Source of the DNA: Porogramme epimiltina
Lineage: Eukaryota > Basidiomycota > Agaricomycetes > Polyporales > Polyporaceae
Assembly: GCA_900155495.1 (NCBI GenBank)
Contig: FTLJ01000400.1
Location: 1-64,000 of the forward strand
Reading direction: 5' to 3'
DNA: 64,000 nt
The first letter of the stretch is position 1. Each line of letters opens with the position of its first letter. Of this stretch, positions 22,954 through 33,826 are shown in pieces. The notes beneath the pieces are model-generated. The model was not told the origin of the DNA and did no database searches. It saw only the letters and a list, made by a program, of their open reading frames with translations. The position numbers and the translations under genes were made by a program.

Positions 22954-24608
22954 TTACCACGTCGCCGTAGGCTTATAACCCTTCTCGGCCAACACGGAGT
23001 GTAGGTTTGTAGTGCCGCATTCGCTACGAAAGTCGCCCTGCACCGCTGCAGACTCAGCTCTACCCTCCTGAAATCAAGATCGCTGTTAGCAACGTCATTA
23101 CGCCGATTTGCACCGACGAGTGACCCGCAGGGCTTACCTCGGTGCTCGTGGATGATAGGGCGAACTCCAGGGTGAGCTTACTGATCCCATACAATGCGGA
23201 AGGTGAGTCGTAGCTCCTTCCTTCCGTAAGTTCATCTAGGTCCAGGAAAAAGCGCGATATCATGATTGGTGTTAGACTAAGATACGTCAGTGGCGTTTAG
23301 CGAAGGAGTATCTTCCAGCACTTACACGTTCAAGAAAGGAAGGGCAATAGAGTAACTGCCAACCTCAGCGAAATCTAGGACGATTTGCACGACATTCAGT
23401 GACAGAACGATGCTGAAAAGTAGCCACTATAGGTTAGTTTCTTCACTAAAACACGCCGTGAATCTTGACGCACACAAAATACAGCATGCCCTCCTTGAGG
23501 ACAAGGGACGTGAAGGACATGTGGATGTGCAGCAATTTCGCGGCACGCATAGTGCTCCAGGTCTTGATCCAAGTCACGATGATGACAATGGCATCAGAGA
23601 CGATCATGCAAGCTCGTGTGGCGACGGAAACTGCAAGTTCCAATCCTGAGACAGAACCCCCTATGATCACACGAATCACGCACGTCTGGAGACGCATAAA
23701 AGTTAGTACTCAAACTTCGAGGATTTCTCGACACAAGACGTACTCTGTCCACGTCCTCTCGTCCAGATCAAGACCACCTATACACCCCATCAGAGGGCTC
23801 AAGTCTAAAATTGTCCGGACTGCGGCATACTAACGACGTGTGAGCGACAAGCTATGATTGGAAAAACCGACGGCTTACTGAATTTGTTACTGCCGGGACT
23901 ATGGCAAGCGTCACGACTATCACGGTGATAGCCCAGTTACAGTGACTGATTGCATGAATGCGTATCCCGGAGAAGCCTAGGTGTGCATTAGATACGCCTG
24001 TGTAGCCATAGTAGTTTATCAAGAACACACACCTGCCCAAACCGCATATAAGAAGATCTGGATCACTTGCATTGCCCTAGACACAAGAATGCACCTATGA
24101 AACGGGTTAGACGAAACGCCAAGGACCGTAGGGGATTGGAACCGACCCCTGTGACGCGAATCATATGCCCACTCAGTGTCGGTCCTGCAGGACGCGAAAA
24201 ACGACTGTCACTTGCCAAAGGCGTGCCCACTGGCAAGAGTGGACCCAGAACGAACAGATACTCGAGAATGCTCAAGTATCTGTTTAGTAGGAATATGGTT
24301 CTTGCCAATGTTAACTTCCTGCCCCATGCAAAGCGAACTTCGCGGTCGAAAGTTATTGCGTATTCGAGAACAAGAACGACTACCGATCTCCCCATAAGAA
24401 TCTGGCCGAAATGCTGTTATGGTTGGTCACTCACCAAAAACCGAAAGATCCGCATAATTGAAAACTTGTCTAGGATACCAAGGGCCATGTAAGTGAAATA
24501 ACACTGCTGAACGAGGCGTTTTGCTTACGTGCTGCTATAATAGTCGACGAGGAACTCCTGGAACTCTTGAAACTCCTCCAGGGAGCCAGCGTCTGTTGTC
24601 GCGTTCAT
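22954..24608 (-). CDS. DUF6533 seven-helix membrane protein, copy B
   Basis: Ten exons read leftwards: 24608-24529, 24469-24435, 24379-24231, 24057-24033, 23976-23879, 23829-23740, 23685-23474, 23412-23326, 23276-23138, 23067-22954 (1029 bases, 342 residues). It shares the DUF6533 hallmarks with copy A: LEYAITFDREVRFAWGR, LLNRYLSILEY, the AVWAG/FSGIRIHA junction, IVTWIKTWSTMR and TPIMISRFFLDL before a soluble tail. Exon lengths 2, 4 and 8 (35, 25, 87 bases) equal those of copy A and the intron phases agree, so the pair is a tandem duplication. Sequence identity looks modest, suggesting an old event. The donors at exon 3 (GTGGGC) and exon 6 (GTCTTG) are weak, so those boundaries are less certain. 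Function unknown; likely plasma-membrane sensor-like protein by topology only. Confidence 0.76.
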
Positions 24609-25673
24609 GACGCGGTGTTAGATGTCAAAGGGGGGGCCATCGAGGTCAAAGGAAGTCGAACTGCGCGACGAGGGACTTTTGTAGCGTGAGGCCGTGTCGG
24701 CAAATTGTGTTACGTTTCTGGAAGATGGGCAGTTGCCGGAAAACCGAAGGGACGGTATTGGGCACGCCGTTGCCTGTGCCTTGTGAGTTTCAATGGAAGT
24801 GTGAATGCGCCCAGACTATCCAGACATAGACATTTTTCTCTCCCTCCGTAGCAAACGGAGCGGTGGCAGAAAGACAGTGTTGTTGAACGTGATGTTAAAT
24901 GACCTGACGATGCGCCGGCCAACATCTACAACACTTGGAGCAAAGCAAAGTGGTCTAAGAGTGAGACGTGGATGCGTCGGAGACACGAATAGCCGACTAG
25001 GGAGCATCAGGTCATCTCCTCGCTGGGTTGTGCGATCCGCTGTCACGGGAGAGTGCAATCCGTGGTCCGTGGGGGATGTGCATCACTTCGCAGCGTCCGG
25101 TTGCACGTCAACCATCACAACCTGATTCGAGCCCGTCAGGATGCGCTGCTGATAGCCCGCTGTTCTGACTAGAATGAACAGCTCCTTGACACAGGGCCGC
25201 TGGGTCCACCGAATTGACCGTCACGAAGGGGTCCTGTGTGAACAGCGCAGGTGGAGGATGCGGGATTCATTGCCATGGTTAAGGGCTGGCATTGTGATGT
25301 TTCCTCCAATGGCCCCGCAGCCTGGGTACATCGTTGAATACGAGAACATACATAAGCTGTAGATGACGGGTGGGTAGGAGATATCGTCAAGTCCCCGTGG
25401 AGGGTGTTGTAACGAAGACTCACTATTAACCAACATCCCGAGGAACAAACATGTGGGAATACGACGGCCTCGAGGTGTAGCGAGATGTCGATACTTCTCT
25501 CTTGCGAGATGTTTACAGCTCGGAGCTACTTGAAGGGGGGGGGGGGGTAGAGGTACACAGGACTCTTCGTGCAGACAGTCTTTGAGCGAGCGGAACCGTC
25601 ACTTCGCCATTGTCCCGCAACAAAGGCGTAAGGATATGGCCGATATAACTCTACTGTAAGTTGTGAGCAATAA
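24609..25673. other. Gene-poor stretch, possible DUF6533 debris
   Basis: About 1.07 kb upstream of DUF6533 copy B. Minus-strand pieces around 25110-25400 show short similarities to the middle of copy A (a TAYVCSRIQ piece and a VDPAALCQGAVHSS piece after an AG acceptor), but no complete frame. A run of 13 G lies at 25535-25547. Confidence 0.3.
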
Positions 25674-25766
25674 GACACTATGGCCGAGTGGTTAAGGCGA
25701 CAGATTCGAATTTGCTCGATCATCTGTTTCCCTCTGGGAGCGCAGGTTCAAATCCTGCTGGTGTCG
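25674..25766 (+). tRNA. tRNA-Ser(CGA) with an 11-base intron
   Basis: The seven-pair acceptor stem GACACTA/TGGTGTC closes with one G-T pair, followed by discriminator G. The D arm reads TGGCCGAGTGGTTAAGGC, typical of serine tRNA. The anticodon stem ACAGA/TCTGT encloses TTCGAA, then about 11 extra bases, then A38, so the anticodon is CGA (codon TCG) with an intron after position 37. A long variable arm (CCCTCTGGGAG) and a T arm GCAGG-TTCAAAT-CCTGC complete it. Six T at 25767-25772 form the RNA polymerase III terminator. Class II architecture and the intron position both agree with nuclear eukaryotic tRNA-Ser. Confidence 0.93.
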
Positions 25767-26535
25767 TTTTTTCTGTCCAGAAACAAGTTTGCCACAGCCT
25801 TCCCAGCGCTCGTACCCCAACACCTGCCTCGCCAAGTCCAGTCTGGACTCTGCACCAGTCCTAGCCTTCGCGCCCCGTGTGCTTATCATCAATCCGCGGG
25901 ACCAGCGCTTTCCACTCTGTCGTCATGCATGTTTTCAATGACATAATAAAGCCTATGGAGGGGTTCACATCGGGGGCACGGCCGACGTTGGGGCAGTGAG
26001 ACACTAACTTCGGCCGACAGACTTCCTGGCTTCTGCGGCCCGCCGAATCGATCTTTCGGCAGCCATTCAGAATAGCATGTCTACTCGTACCACACCGCAG
26101 ACCAGAGTCACACTGCACGGCCCCGGGGGGCGATACTATATTGGAGAAGAACCTGTTGGGGCCGTATAGCCGACAGAATGGGTGGCATATTGGGGGGAGC
26201 TTCGCGGGGGATCGCCCCAAGGTTACTGCATGCCCGTACGGTTTTCCCAATCATATCATCCAAGGTTAGCCCACCTGACACGATTCGTGCTCCATGAGTC
26301 ATTTCTACTAAAATTACAGGATAATGGTGCTCGACGTTGTTTAGGCCTACTCTCCTATATAAGAGACCATGCGGACTGCTCATCGAGTCCAACAACTCCC
26401 TCCTCTGCTGCATTTATAGCTCGTGGCGTCTCACCGCTAATTCGGTACGCCTCAATTGTGCGACCTTATCGCATTCGCACGTTGACACTCATCGCAACGC
26501 CCACCTTCAGCCCAGGTCAGAGTTGTCCTCGCAAT
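25767..26535. other. Intergenic region after tRNA-Ser
   Basis: Holds the pol III terminator at its left end and the promoter of the methyltransferase at its right end. No gene recognised in between. Confidence 0.45.
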
Positions 26536-27616
26536 ATGTCTACCGTAGTGCACAACGTCGCCAAGGAAGGTTTCGGTTCAGGGAACGACCTATATGACCG
26601 GTAAGTAACCGTCGAACAGATGTCCAACTGCTGAGGGAAATGAGACAGAACCTGATTAACCTCACAGCGCCCGCCCGTCCTACCAAGCCAACGCTATCGC
26701 GCACATCCGCAAGGCGATCGCTTCGAGCGGCCCCTTGAATGTCGTCGAGTATGCGCCGCCTTCCTTGGCTCTGTCGTCCATGCGCTGACGTCCCCCCTCG
26801 TCAGGATCGGCTCCGGGACGGGTTTATTCACGCGAGCGCTGCTCGCCCACCCGGACTGGAAGGACTCCGTCGCGGAGCTCCGTGCGGTCGAGCCAAGCGC
26901 AGGGATGCGCGAGGTCTTCGCGAAGTCTACCGCAGACCCGCGCGTGTCCGTCCACGAGGGTACCTTCGACACCACTGGTGTCGAGGACGGCTGGGCGGAT
27001 GCCATTATCATCGCTCAGGTATGCACAAGCTCGAAGAACCCACTCACCTTCGGAGACGCAGAAGCTGACGCCTCTGCGGCAGGCCTACCACTGGTGTCCC
27101 GATTACGACAAGGCGTGCGCCGAATTCGCGCGCGTGCTCAAGCCCGGAGGCATCGTCGCCCTTATCTGGAACCTTGAAGACAGGTACAGGCTCATTTCTC
27201 TTTAAGCCTCTGCTTCTAGCACGTACAGCCGCTGACCGTCCCGCCATGTGCCTAGGAACCGTTCGACGTGGGTCGCGCAGCTGCGCGACAACTACGAACA
27301 ATACGAGTCTGGCTCTCCCCAGTTCCGGCTCGGCCTGTGGCGCGCGACATTTTCGACCCCAACGTACAATGCGAACTTTGCCCCGCCCGAGGAGAACGTG
27401 TGGGACTATGTTCTCCACGGTACGCGCGACATCGTTGTCGATCGCGCGTGCAGTAAGAGCTACATTGCGCGTCTCTCCCCCGAGGATCGCGCCAAGCTCA
27501 TCGCAGAAATTGATACGCTGCTCCAGCGTAAGGAGAACTTTACATGGGTGGATGAGGACAAGGGGGTGTTCGAATACCCGTACCAGACGTTCCTTGTCGT
27601 CTCAAAGAAGAATTAG
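26536..27616 (+). CDS. Class I SAM-dependent methyltransferase (Methyltransf_11/25 type)
   Basis: Five exons 26536-26600, 26668-26748, 26805-27018, 27083-27183, 27256-27616 (822 bases, 273 residues). The Rossmann fold motif I reads VEIGSGTGLFTRALL near residue 50, an acidic residue ends strand two (AVEPSAGM), and the post-II region has AQAYHWCPDYDKACAEFARVL followed by LKPGGIVALIW, the classic motif III of this family. Length and the YHW element match the yeast Crg1/TMT1-like and trans-aconitate methyltransferase group, which methylate small acids or toxic metabolites in the cytosol. The actual substrate cannot be read from sequence. Start chosen at the first ATG, which gives a conventional short leader ending YDRARPSYQ. 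Confidence 0.88.
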
Positions 27617-27913
27617 TTGTAAGGAGTAGACGTAATCATTGTTCGAAGTTGCAATATATCATCCGCCACGTTTGTTGACCTTGTCCGCAGCGATCTTTGC
27701 AGACTTTGCTCCACGTTCCTGGATACGAGGGTTGACTCGGACAGTTAAGATGAGATGAAAGCAAAGTGATCATTGCGGTGCTATGGTACTAATGATGAGC
27801 GTGAGATGCGACAAGACAGCAGTGCCCGACAATCTAATATACACGTGGAAATGAACCTCTTCAGATCTATCGTACCCAGAAAACGTCAGAAAGAGCAAGC
27901 GAGAGCGAGCCTT

Positions 27914-30345
27914 TTAGTCGATCTCCTCCATCGCCGAGGTGGAAGCAGCCTCCGCTGCTGGTGGCTCCTCAACGCTTGCCGAGGGCTCAGGTGCAGACTC
28001 CTCCTCATCAACATCAAGACCCAGCGCGATCATGCGGTGGATGCGCTTCGCGAACGACGTGGGGTCGTCGAGCGAGAAGCCAGAGGTGAGGAGCGCGGTC
28101 TCGAAGAGCAGGTACGTGAGGTCACGGACGGACTTGTCCGCCTTGTCCTCCGCGACCTTGCGCTTGAGCTCCTTGACGATGGGGTTCGCCGGGTTGAGCT
28201 CGAGCGTCTTCTTGGATGCCATGTACGACGACATGGACGAATCACGGAGAGCCTGCGCCTTCATGATACGCTCCTGCAAACATGTTCGCGGTTAGGGGGC
28301 TGTGCACGGACGGACGCAAGAAGACGAGAAATTTACCATGTTCGACGACCAACCGAACTGGCCCGTAACAAGGACGCAAGGCGAGTCCGCGATACGGTTG
28401 GAGACGACGACCTTCTCGACCTTCTCGCCGAGCGCGTCCTTGACCGCCTTGCAGAGGTCCTCGAACTGCTTGGCCTCCTCCTCGCGGGCCTTCTTCTCCT
28501 CCTCGGTCTCCTCGAGCTCAAGGCCCTCCTTCGACACACAGATGAGCTTGTGGCCGTCGAACTCCTTGAGCTGAGTGATCGCGTATTCGTCGATGGGGTC
28601 GACAAGGAGAAGAACTTCGAAGCCCTTCTTCTTGAGAACCTCGAGGAACGGCGAGTCCTTGACGGCCGAGAGCGACTCGCCAGTGAGGTAGTAGATGTTC
28701 TTCTGGACCTCGGGCATACGAGTGATGTAGTCTAGAGCGCACCCAACGTCTCAGAACCCATCCAATGGCGTGAACATTACGAACGACTCACCCTTGAGCG
28801 AAGTCATCTCCTCGCTCGACTTCGTCGTGTAGAAGCGGAGGAACTCAGCAAGCTTGCTGCGGTTCTGGGCGTCCTCGTGGATACCGAGCTTGATGTTCTT
28901 GCCGAAGGACTCGTAGAACTTGTTGAAGTTGTCCTTGTCCTCCGCAATCTCGGAGAAGAGGTCCATGCACTTCTTGACGAGGTTCTTGCGGATGACCTTG
29001 AGGATCTTGTTCTGCTGGAGCGTCTCACGAGAGATGTTGAGCGGGAGATCCTCGGAGTCGACGATACCCTTGATGAAGTTGAGGTACTCGGGGATAAGGT
29101 CCTCGCAGTCGTCCATGATGAAGACACGGCGGACGTAGAGCTTGATGTTGTTGCGCTTCTTCTTGGACTCGAAGAGATCGAACGGAGCACTGAAGACGAC
29201 TATGAGCTAAAGTCCGTAGGAGCGAATGTCTAGGGAGACTCACCGCTTAGGGACGAAAAGGATCGCCTTGAACTCGAGCTGGCCCTCAACGGAGAAGTGC
29301 TTGACGGCGAGATGGTCCTCCCAGTCGTTCGTCAAGCTCTTGTAGAATGCACCGTACTCCTCAGCGTTGATGTCTGAGGGGTTACGCGTCCAGATGGGCT
29401 TGGTCTTGTTGAGCTCCTCGTCGGAGACCTCCTTCTCCTTGATCTTCTTGGTCTTCTTGGGCTTGTCCTCGTCCTCGACCTCCTCGATCTTAGACTCCTC
29501 CTTGTCCTCCTTCACCTCCTCCTCATCGTCCTCGACCTCCTGTGGTAAGAGTCAGAGATTGCTTTCGCGCATATGTCCGAAACGCGACTCGCCTTCTCGA
29601 CCTCCTTGGTGACCGCCAACTTAATGGGGTAGGAGATGAACTCGGAGTGCTTCTTGACGATCTCCTTGATACGCTTCTCCTCAAGGTACTCGGTCTGGTC
29701 CTCCTTGAGGTAGAGGCGGATCTCGGTACCGCGCCCGAGCTGTGCGTTCGAGGTGTCGGGGGTGATGGTGAAAGTGCCGCCGGCCGCGGACTCCCAGATG
29801 TACTGCTCGTCGTCGTTGTGCTTGGAGATGACCTGCACACGCTCCGCGACGAGGTACGCAGAGTAGAAGCCGACACCGAACTGACCGATCATGGAGATAT
29901 CGGCACCCGACTGGAGCGCCTCCATGAAGCCCTGAACACAGAGCGTCAGTAAGCGAAGATACCGACGGGCAAGCCGATATGACGTACCTTCGTGCCGGAC
30001 TTCGCAATGGTACCGAGGTTGTTGACGAGGTCGGCCTTGGTCATGCCGATACCGGAGTCAATGATGGAGAGGATCTTGTTCTCCTTGTCGGGGACAATGC
30101 GAATGCAAAGCTCCTTGCCAGTGTCAAGGACGGAGGGGTCGGTGAGGGAGGCATAACGGATCTTGTCGAGCGCATCAGACGCGTTCGAGATCAGTTCACG
30201 GAGGAAGATCTCCTTGTTGGAGTAGAAGGTGTCTGTGCGACGCGCGTTCAGTACACGGAAAAGGGCAGACCCGAATATACGCACTAATGATGAGATCGAG
30301 CAGCTGGCTGATCTCGGCCTGGAAGCCAAAGCTCTCGGAAGCCAT
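27914..30345 (-). CDS. hsp90: Cytosolic Hsp90 molecular chaperone
   Basis: ATP-driven chaperone for kinases and other clients. Seven exons read leftwards: 30345-30285, 30232-29988, 29931-29593, 29539-29244, 29189-28792, 28731-28337, 28273-27914 (2094 bases, 697 residues). The N-terminal GHKL ATPase shows [21 protein letters not shown] and [14 protein letters not shown]; an acidic linker rich in Glu/Lys follows, then the middle domain with the catalytic-loop Arg region and [12 protein letters not shown], then the dimerisation domain with [12 protein letters not shown]. The C-terminus is MEEID, where nearly all cytosolic Hsp90 end MEEVD; this is the TPR co-chaperone docking tail. The third intron (29592-29540) has a GC donor (AAG|GCGAGT). 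Heat-shock elements lie about 120-240 bases upstream. Confidence 0.98.
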
Positions 30346-30656
30346 TTTTGAGCGTGAGGGTCGTGAAGGGGAGGCGGAGGTAGATACGAGATGGGGAGAA
30401 AGATGCGCGGAACGTGAGGGCAGGCGGCGGCGAGGAGGAGGGCTTAAGTAGAGGCCCCCCCGAGCCATTCGAGAACCTTCCATCTTTCTCGTCCTTTCCG
30501 GGCAGGCGCCCGCTTCCTAGTCTTTCTCGTCTCTCGAACCTTCCGCGTCCTTCGGCCGTTTTCGATCGCCCCTGCCTTTTCCGGAATGCTATGTCTTTCC
30601 AGGCGCCCTGACGTCCGTCCGTAGTCCATAATTTACTCCGTCCCCGAGTACAATAT
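30346..30656. promoter_or_regulatory. Hsp90 promoter region
   Basis: 311 bases between the Hsp90 ATG and the 3' end of the Tsc1 gene, both on the minus strand. It holds the heat-shock elements described separately and CT-rich tracts; there is no room for another gene. Confidence 0.7.
30468..30480. promoter_or_regulatory. Perfect three-unit heat-shock element of Hsp90
   Basis: TTC-nn-GAA-nn-TTC reads without a mismatch 123 bases upstream of the Hsp90 ATG. This is the trimeric Hsf1 site. Two-unit sites follow: GAA-nn-TTC at 30536-30543 and TTC-nn-GAA at 30579-30586. The spacing and orientation point to heat-inducible control of Hsp90. Confidence 0.85.
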
Positions 30657-33600
30657 CTATCGTGGCGGTGAAGAGGCGATAGGTGAGCCCACAAGGCCGG
30701 TGCGGCCGCTCATCTGCTGCTTCAGTACTTCTACCATAGCCTTCACCTCCTCGTTCTCGTCTCGTAGGTCGTCGATCTCGTTGCGCAACCTCTCGTTCAT
30801 CGCCAACGTTCGCCGCCACTCCTCGGGCAACGCCGTCGGTCGCTGTAGTACCGAACCCCGCCGCGAGGTTTCCGCCTGTTTCTTGTAACGCTCGACCCTG
30901 CCCTGCAAATCTTCTATTTGCTGTTGCTGCGAGCTGCGGTGACAGGTCAGACTCGAGAAGCTTCCAAGAGACACATAACAAGGCGCTTACCTGGCATGTT
31001 GCTCTAAATCTCTCACCATGTGTTCATACGATTGCAGCTCGAGCAGCATTTTCTGGTATTTGCTAGTGAATGCGGCAAGATGGTCTTTGCTATCATTGAG
31101 TTTCTGCACATCAGACTCCCTATTGACAGAGGCTAGTGTAAAGCTCTGGCAGCACAGCATACTATCGATCGAGGACGTACCATAGCCGCTGCAGCCTCAT
31201 CAGCTGGTCAACCTGAATCTCATAGTCGTGTAGCCTGTCCACCTTGTGGGCAGTCTCTTTGATCCGTGTCTCGAGTCGGAACACCAGCTGACTTGCGTCT
31301 GCGAGAAGTTTCCCTTGGGCCGTGAATGTGTCCTAGGGTAGGCAGTGTAAGTGGTCGGACACCGGTGCTATAGTGGGAAAACTAGTAATTCACCTTGGCT
31401 TCCTTTTCGGCCGCCCGCATAGCCGCAGCTTCGCTGGTCCACGTCTTCTTCTCATCCCGCAGCACGGTAACCCTGTCCTGCAGTTGCTTGTTCCAGTCCG
31501 TATATCGCGCTCGTTGGGCCACTGCCTGGCCCTTCTCTTGTTTGAGCTCTTGCTGTAGCTGCGCGATCGTGTTTTTGTACTCCTTCAGCGTGTCACGCTG
31601 GATGGTACATCGTGGCGGCGTTCAGCGACAAGCGAGCACGCGCACAAGAGATGGACCACTCACCAGACTTTGCCTCTCGACCTCCTCATTCCTTGAGAGC
31701 ACGCGCTCTTTGTACAACCGCCCAATGTGCTTCACGTTCTCGCGTGCGGTCCACAGCTCGAGGTTGAGATCGTTCTTTAGCAGAAGTACCTCGCGCTGCA
31801 GTCCCGAGATCGCTTGCGCAATGTGTGGTGGGACCAGTGTCTCGTCCGGGGGCGGCTCGCGCTCGGGAGGCGGAACTAGCGTGCTTACCAAGGCCCCCTC
31901 CGAAGACCGTGAGTGATCTCGACCTCTCTCCGCGCGCGAGGGGGAACGGGTCCCAGATTGTGGGAAGAGCATAGTGGGCCACAACCCAGGGGCATCCACG
32001 ATCTCAACATCGATCCCGGAGCGGAGCGCAATCGAAGTGGTGACCATGTCCGCAAGCGATATCCTGACTTGTACAGGAGGTGCCGGTACTGGCGCTGGTA
32101 TATCTCCGCTGTACTTGGAGGATTCCGCGGATGAAGATATGGGAGCAGCATCTGCGTCCGCGTCCGATAGGCTAGACGGTATAGGGGGATCGACGGCTGG
32201 TTGAGGGCTAGAAGCACGTCCGCGTTCTGTGTTTAATGGTGCTTCGGATGGAAGAGGGCCTCTCTGCGGCTCCTGGCTCAGCCCAAGGGTCGCGTTGCGA
32301 ATATCGAGCATGGTTGCCCCGCTAACGATCCGAGATACGTCATATTCTGCCCAAAAGCCCGGTTGTTCGAGCTCCTCCGTAGCTTCGCGCCAGATAAGCG
32401 ATGGATGCAAAACGTGCATGCGCAGTAGTCGCTGCGAGCGTGGAAGTCGTTGGTGAAGCTAGTATAACACGGCGTGAAAGAACTCACCTCACTAGAGCTC
32501 CGAATCTTTGCTTCGTCAAGTGCGTCTTCCCAGCTCACCGCGTAAAAGCTCTCCAAGTTACTGTCGTTGAGATACCTCACGGGATATCGCAAGAACCGAA
32601 TGGTATTGCACGGGAAAAGATAGTACAGGAATGTGAAGTACCGGTGTGCTGAAGGAGCCTTTGACACGGCACCATCGAAGGTCAGTTTGAGGCGAGACCA
32701 TTCAATGTCTTCACGGATGGGGAGAGAGTGGGGATCTTCGTGTTCGGAATCTTCTTCTGTGTCCACATCCTTCTCGTCGGGATCCTCAGCGGCGACCTCG
32801 GAGCGAGAGAAGGGTTGCCGTTCCTTCCAACATAGAATTCGCGCTAAAATGAGAAGAAGTTGAGGTAAGAAGCGCTTCAGATCTTCGCAAGCCTTAATCG
32901 CAAAAATGGGAAGAAGCTTGCTGAGGACAGTCAGTCCAATAGTGCAGATAGTTGAGGAGTCGTCGAATATGAGAGAATATAAAAGGTTGGACATAAGAGG
33001 GTGCCGGGCAAGAGCATGCGCATGGTCGGGGAATTCTGGTCTGGAAGTGTATGCATTGAAAAGTATGAGCAGCTGCAGTCGAGATGTTGGCGATGTGAAG
33101 CAATGGTACAGCTCTGTGAAGAAATCCTAACGGCCAGGGGTAAGTAAGCGGGGACAAGGATGGTTTCCTCGAACTTACTTGTGGCCGCTCAACACCCATG
33201 CTCACCAGAACATCCTCCAAATTGGCTTTCCAACAAGCCTTTTGCTCCCGTTGGCTTTGCTCCAAACCTGCCCACTCTAAAACATCATCTCCTGAGCTCT
33301 CGTTGAAGGCGTCCAGAAGGTAGAGATCCATCAACCTCCGCCGGAAATCACCCATCCGCTCCCTTTGCTTTTCTATGTCTACAGGGTCGCTATCCGCATT
33401 AGAAAAGTTGCTGTCGGGATCGAGTGCGATGAGGATCAGCTGCTTGGCGTGTCCCACGGCCTGAGGCGACAGTTTGGGCTCGCGCAATACGGGGCGAAGG
33501 ACGAGATCAAACCACGTGGAAATGACAGAACGAGAAGAGAGGATAGGTTTAAGACGATGGAGGAAGGCCAGAAAGACTTCGGCGTGGGGCAGAAGAGAGT

Positions 33601-33826
33601 GGCCAAGGACCTCGTCGTAAATCTGTTGAAGTCCATCCTCGAGCTGGCTGAGGAGAGTGCTGGACTCCGGTGCAGGGGCAGCGGAGCATTCTAGCACGAA
33701 CACGTCCACGCGACTAAGGATTTCTTCAAGACACAGTGCATCTGGAGATGGTTCGAGGAAGAGACGGAGTTGTGTACAGAGGTCGACGACGGCTGGAGAA
33801 GACATGACCGCATCGAGCGTCAGCAC
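30657..33826 (-). CDS. tsc1: Tsc1/hamartin homologue
   Basis: Scaffold half of the TSC complex that, with the GAP Tsc2, switches off Rheb and so restrains TORC1 in poor nutrition. Seven exons read leftwards: 33826-33179, 33126-32488, 32431-31664, 31597-31394, 31332-31181, 31119-30991, 30933-30657 (2817 bases, 938 residues; a second in-frame ATG at 33805 would give 931). The first half is an all-helical alpha-solenoid with FLAFLHRLKPIL and the conserved block ending FFTELYHCFTSP and HPLMSNLLYSLI. The middle is Ser/Pro-rich and disordered; the last 300 residues form a long coiled coil (LKEYKNTIAQLQQEL onwards), the hamartin hallmark used to bind Tsc2. Assignment rests on domain order and family-type blocks, so confidence is high but not absolute. 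Confidence 0.85.

Noticed and set aside
27773..28735. 320-codon + strand frame opposite Hsp90
   Set aside because: Antisense shadow of Hsp90 exons 6 and 7.
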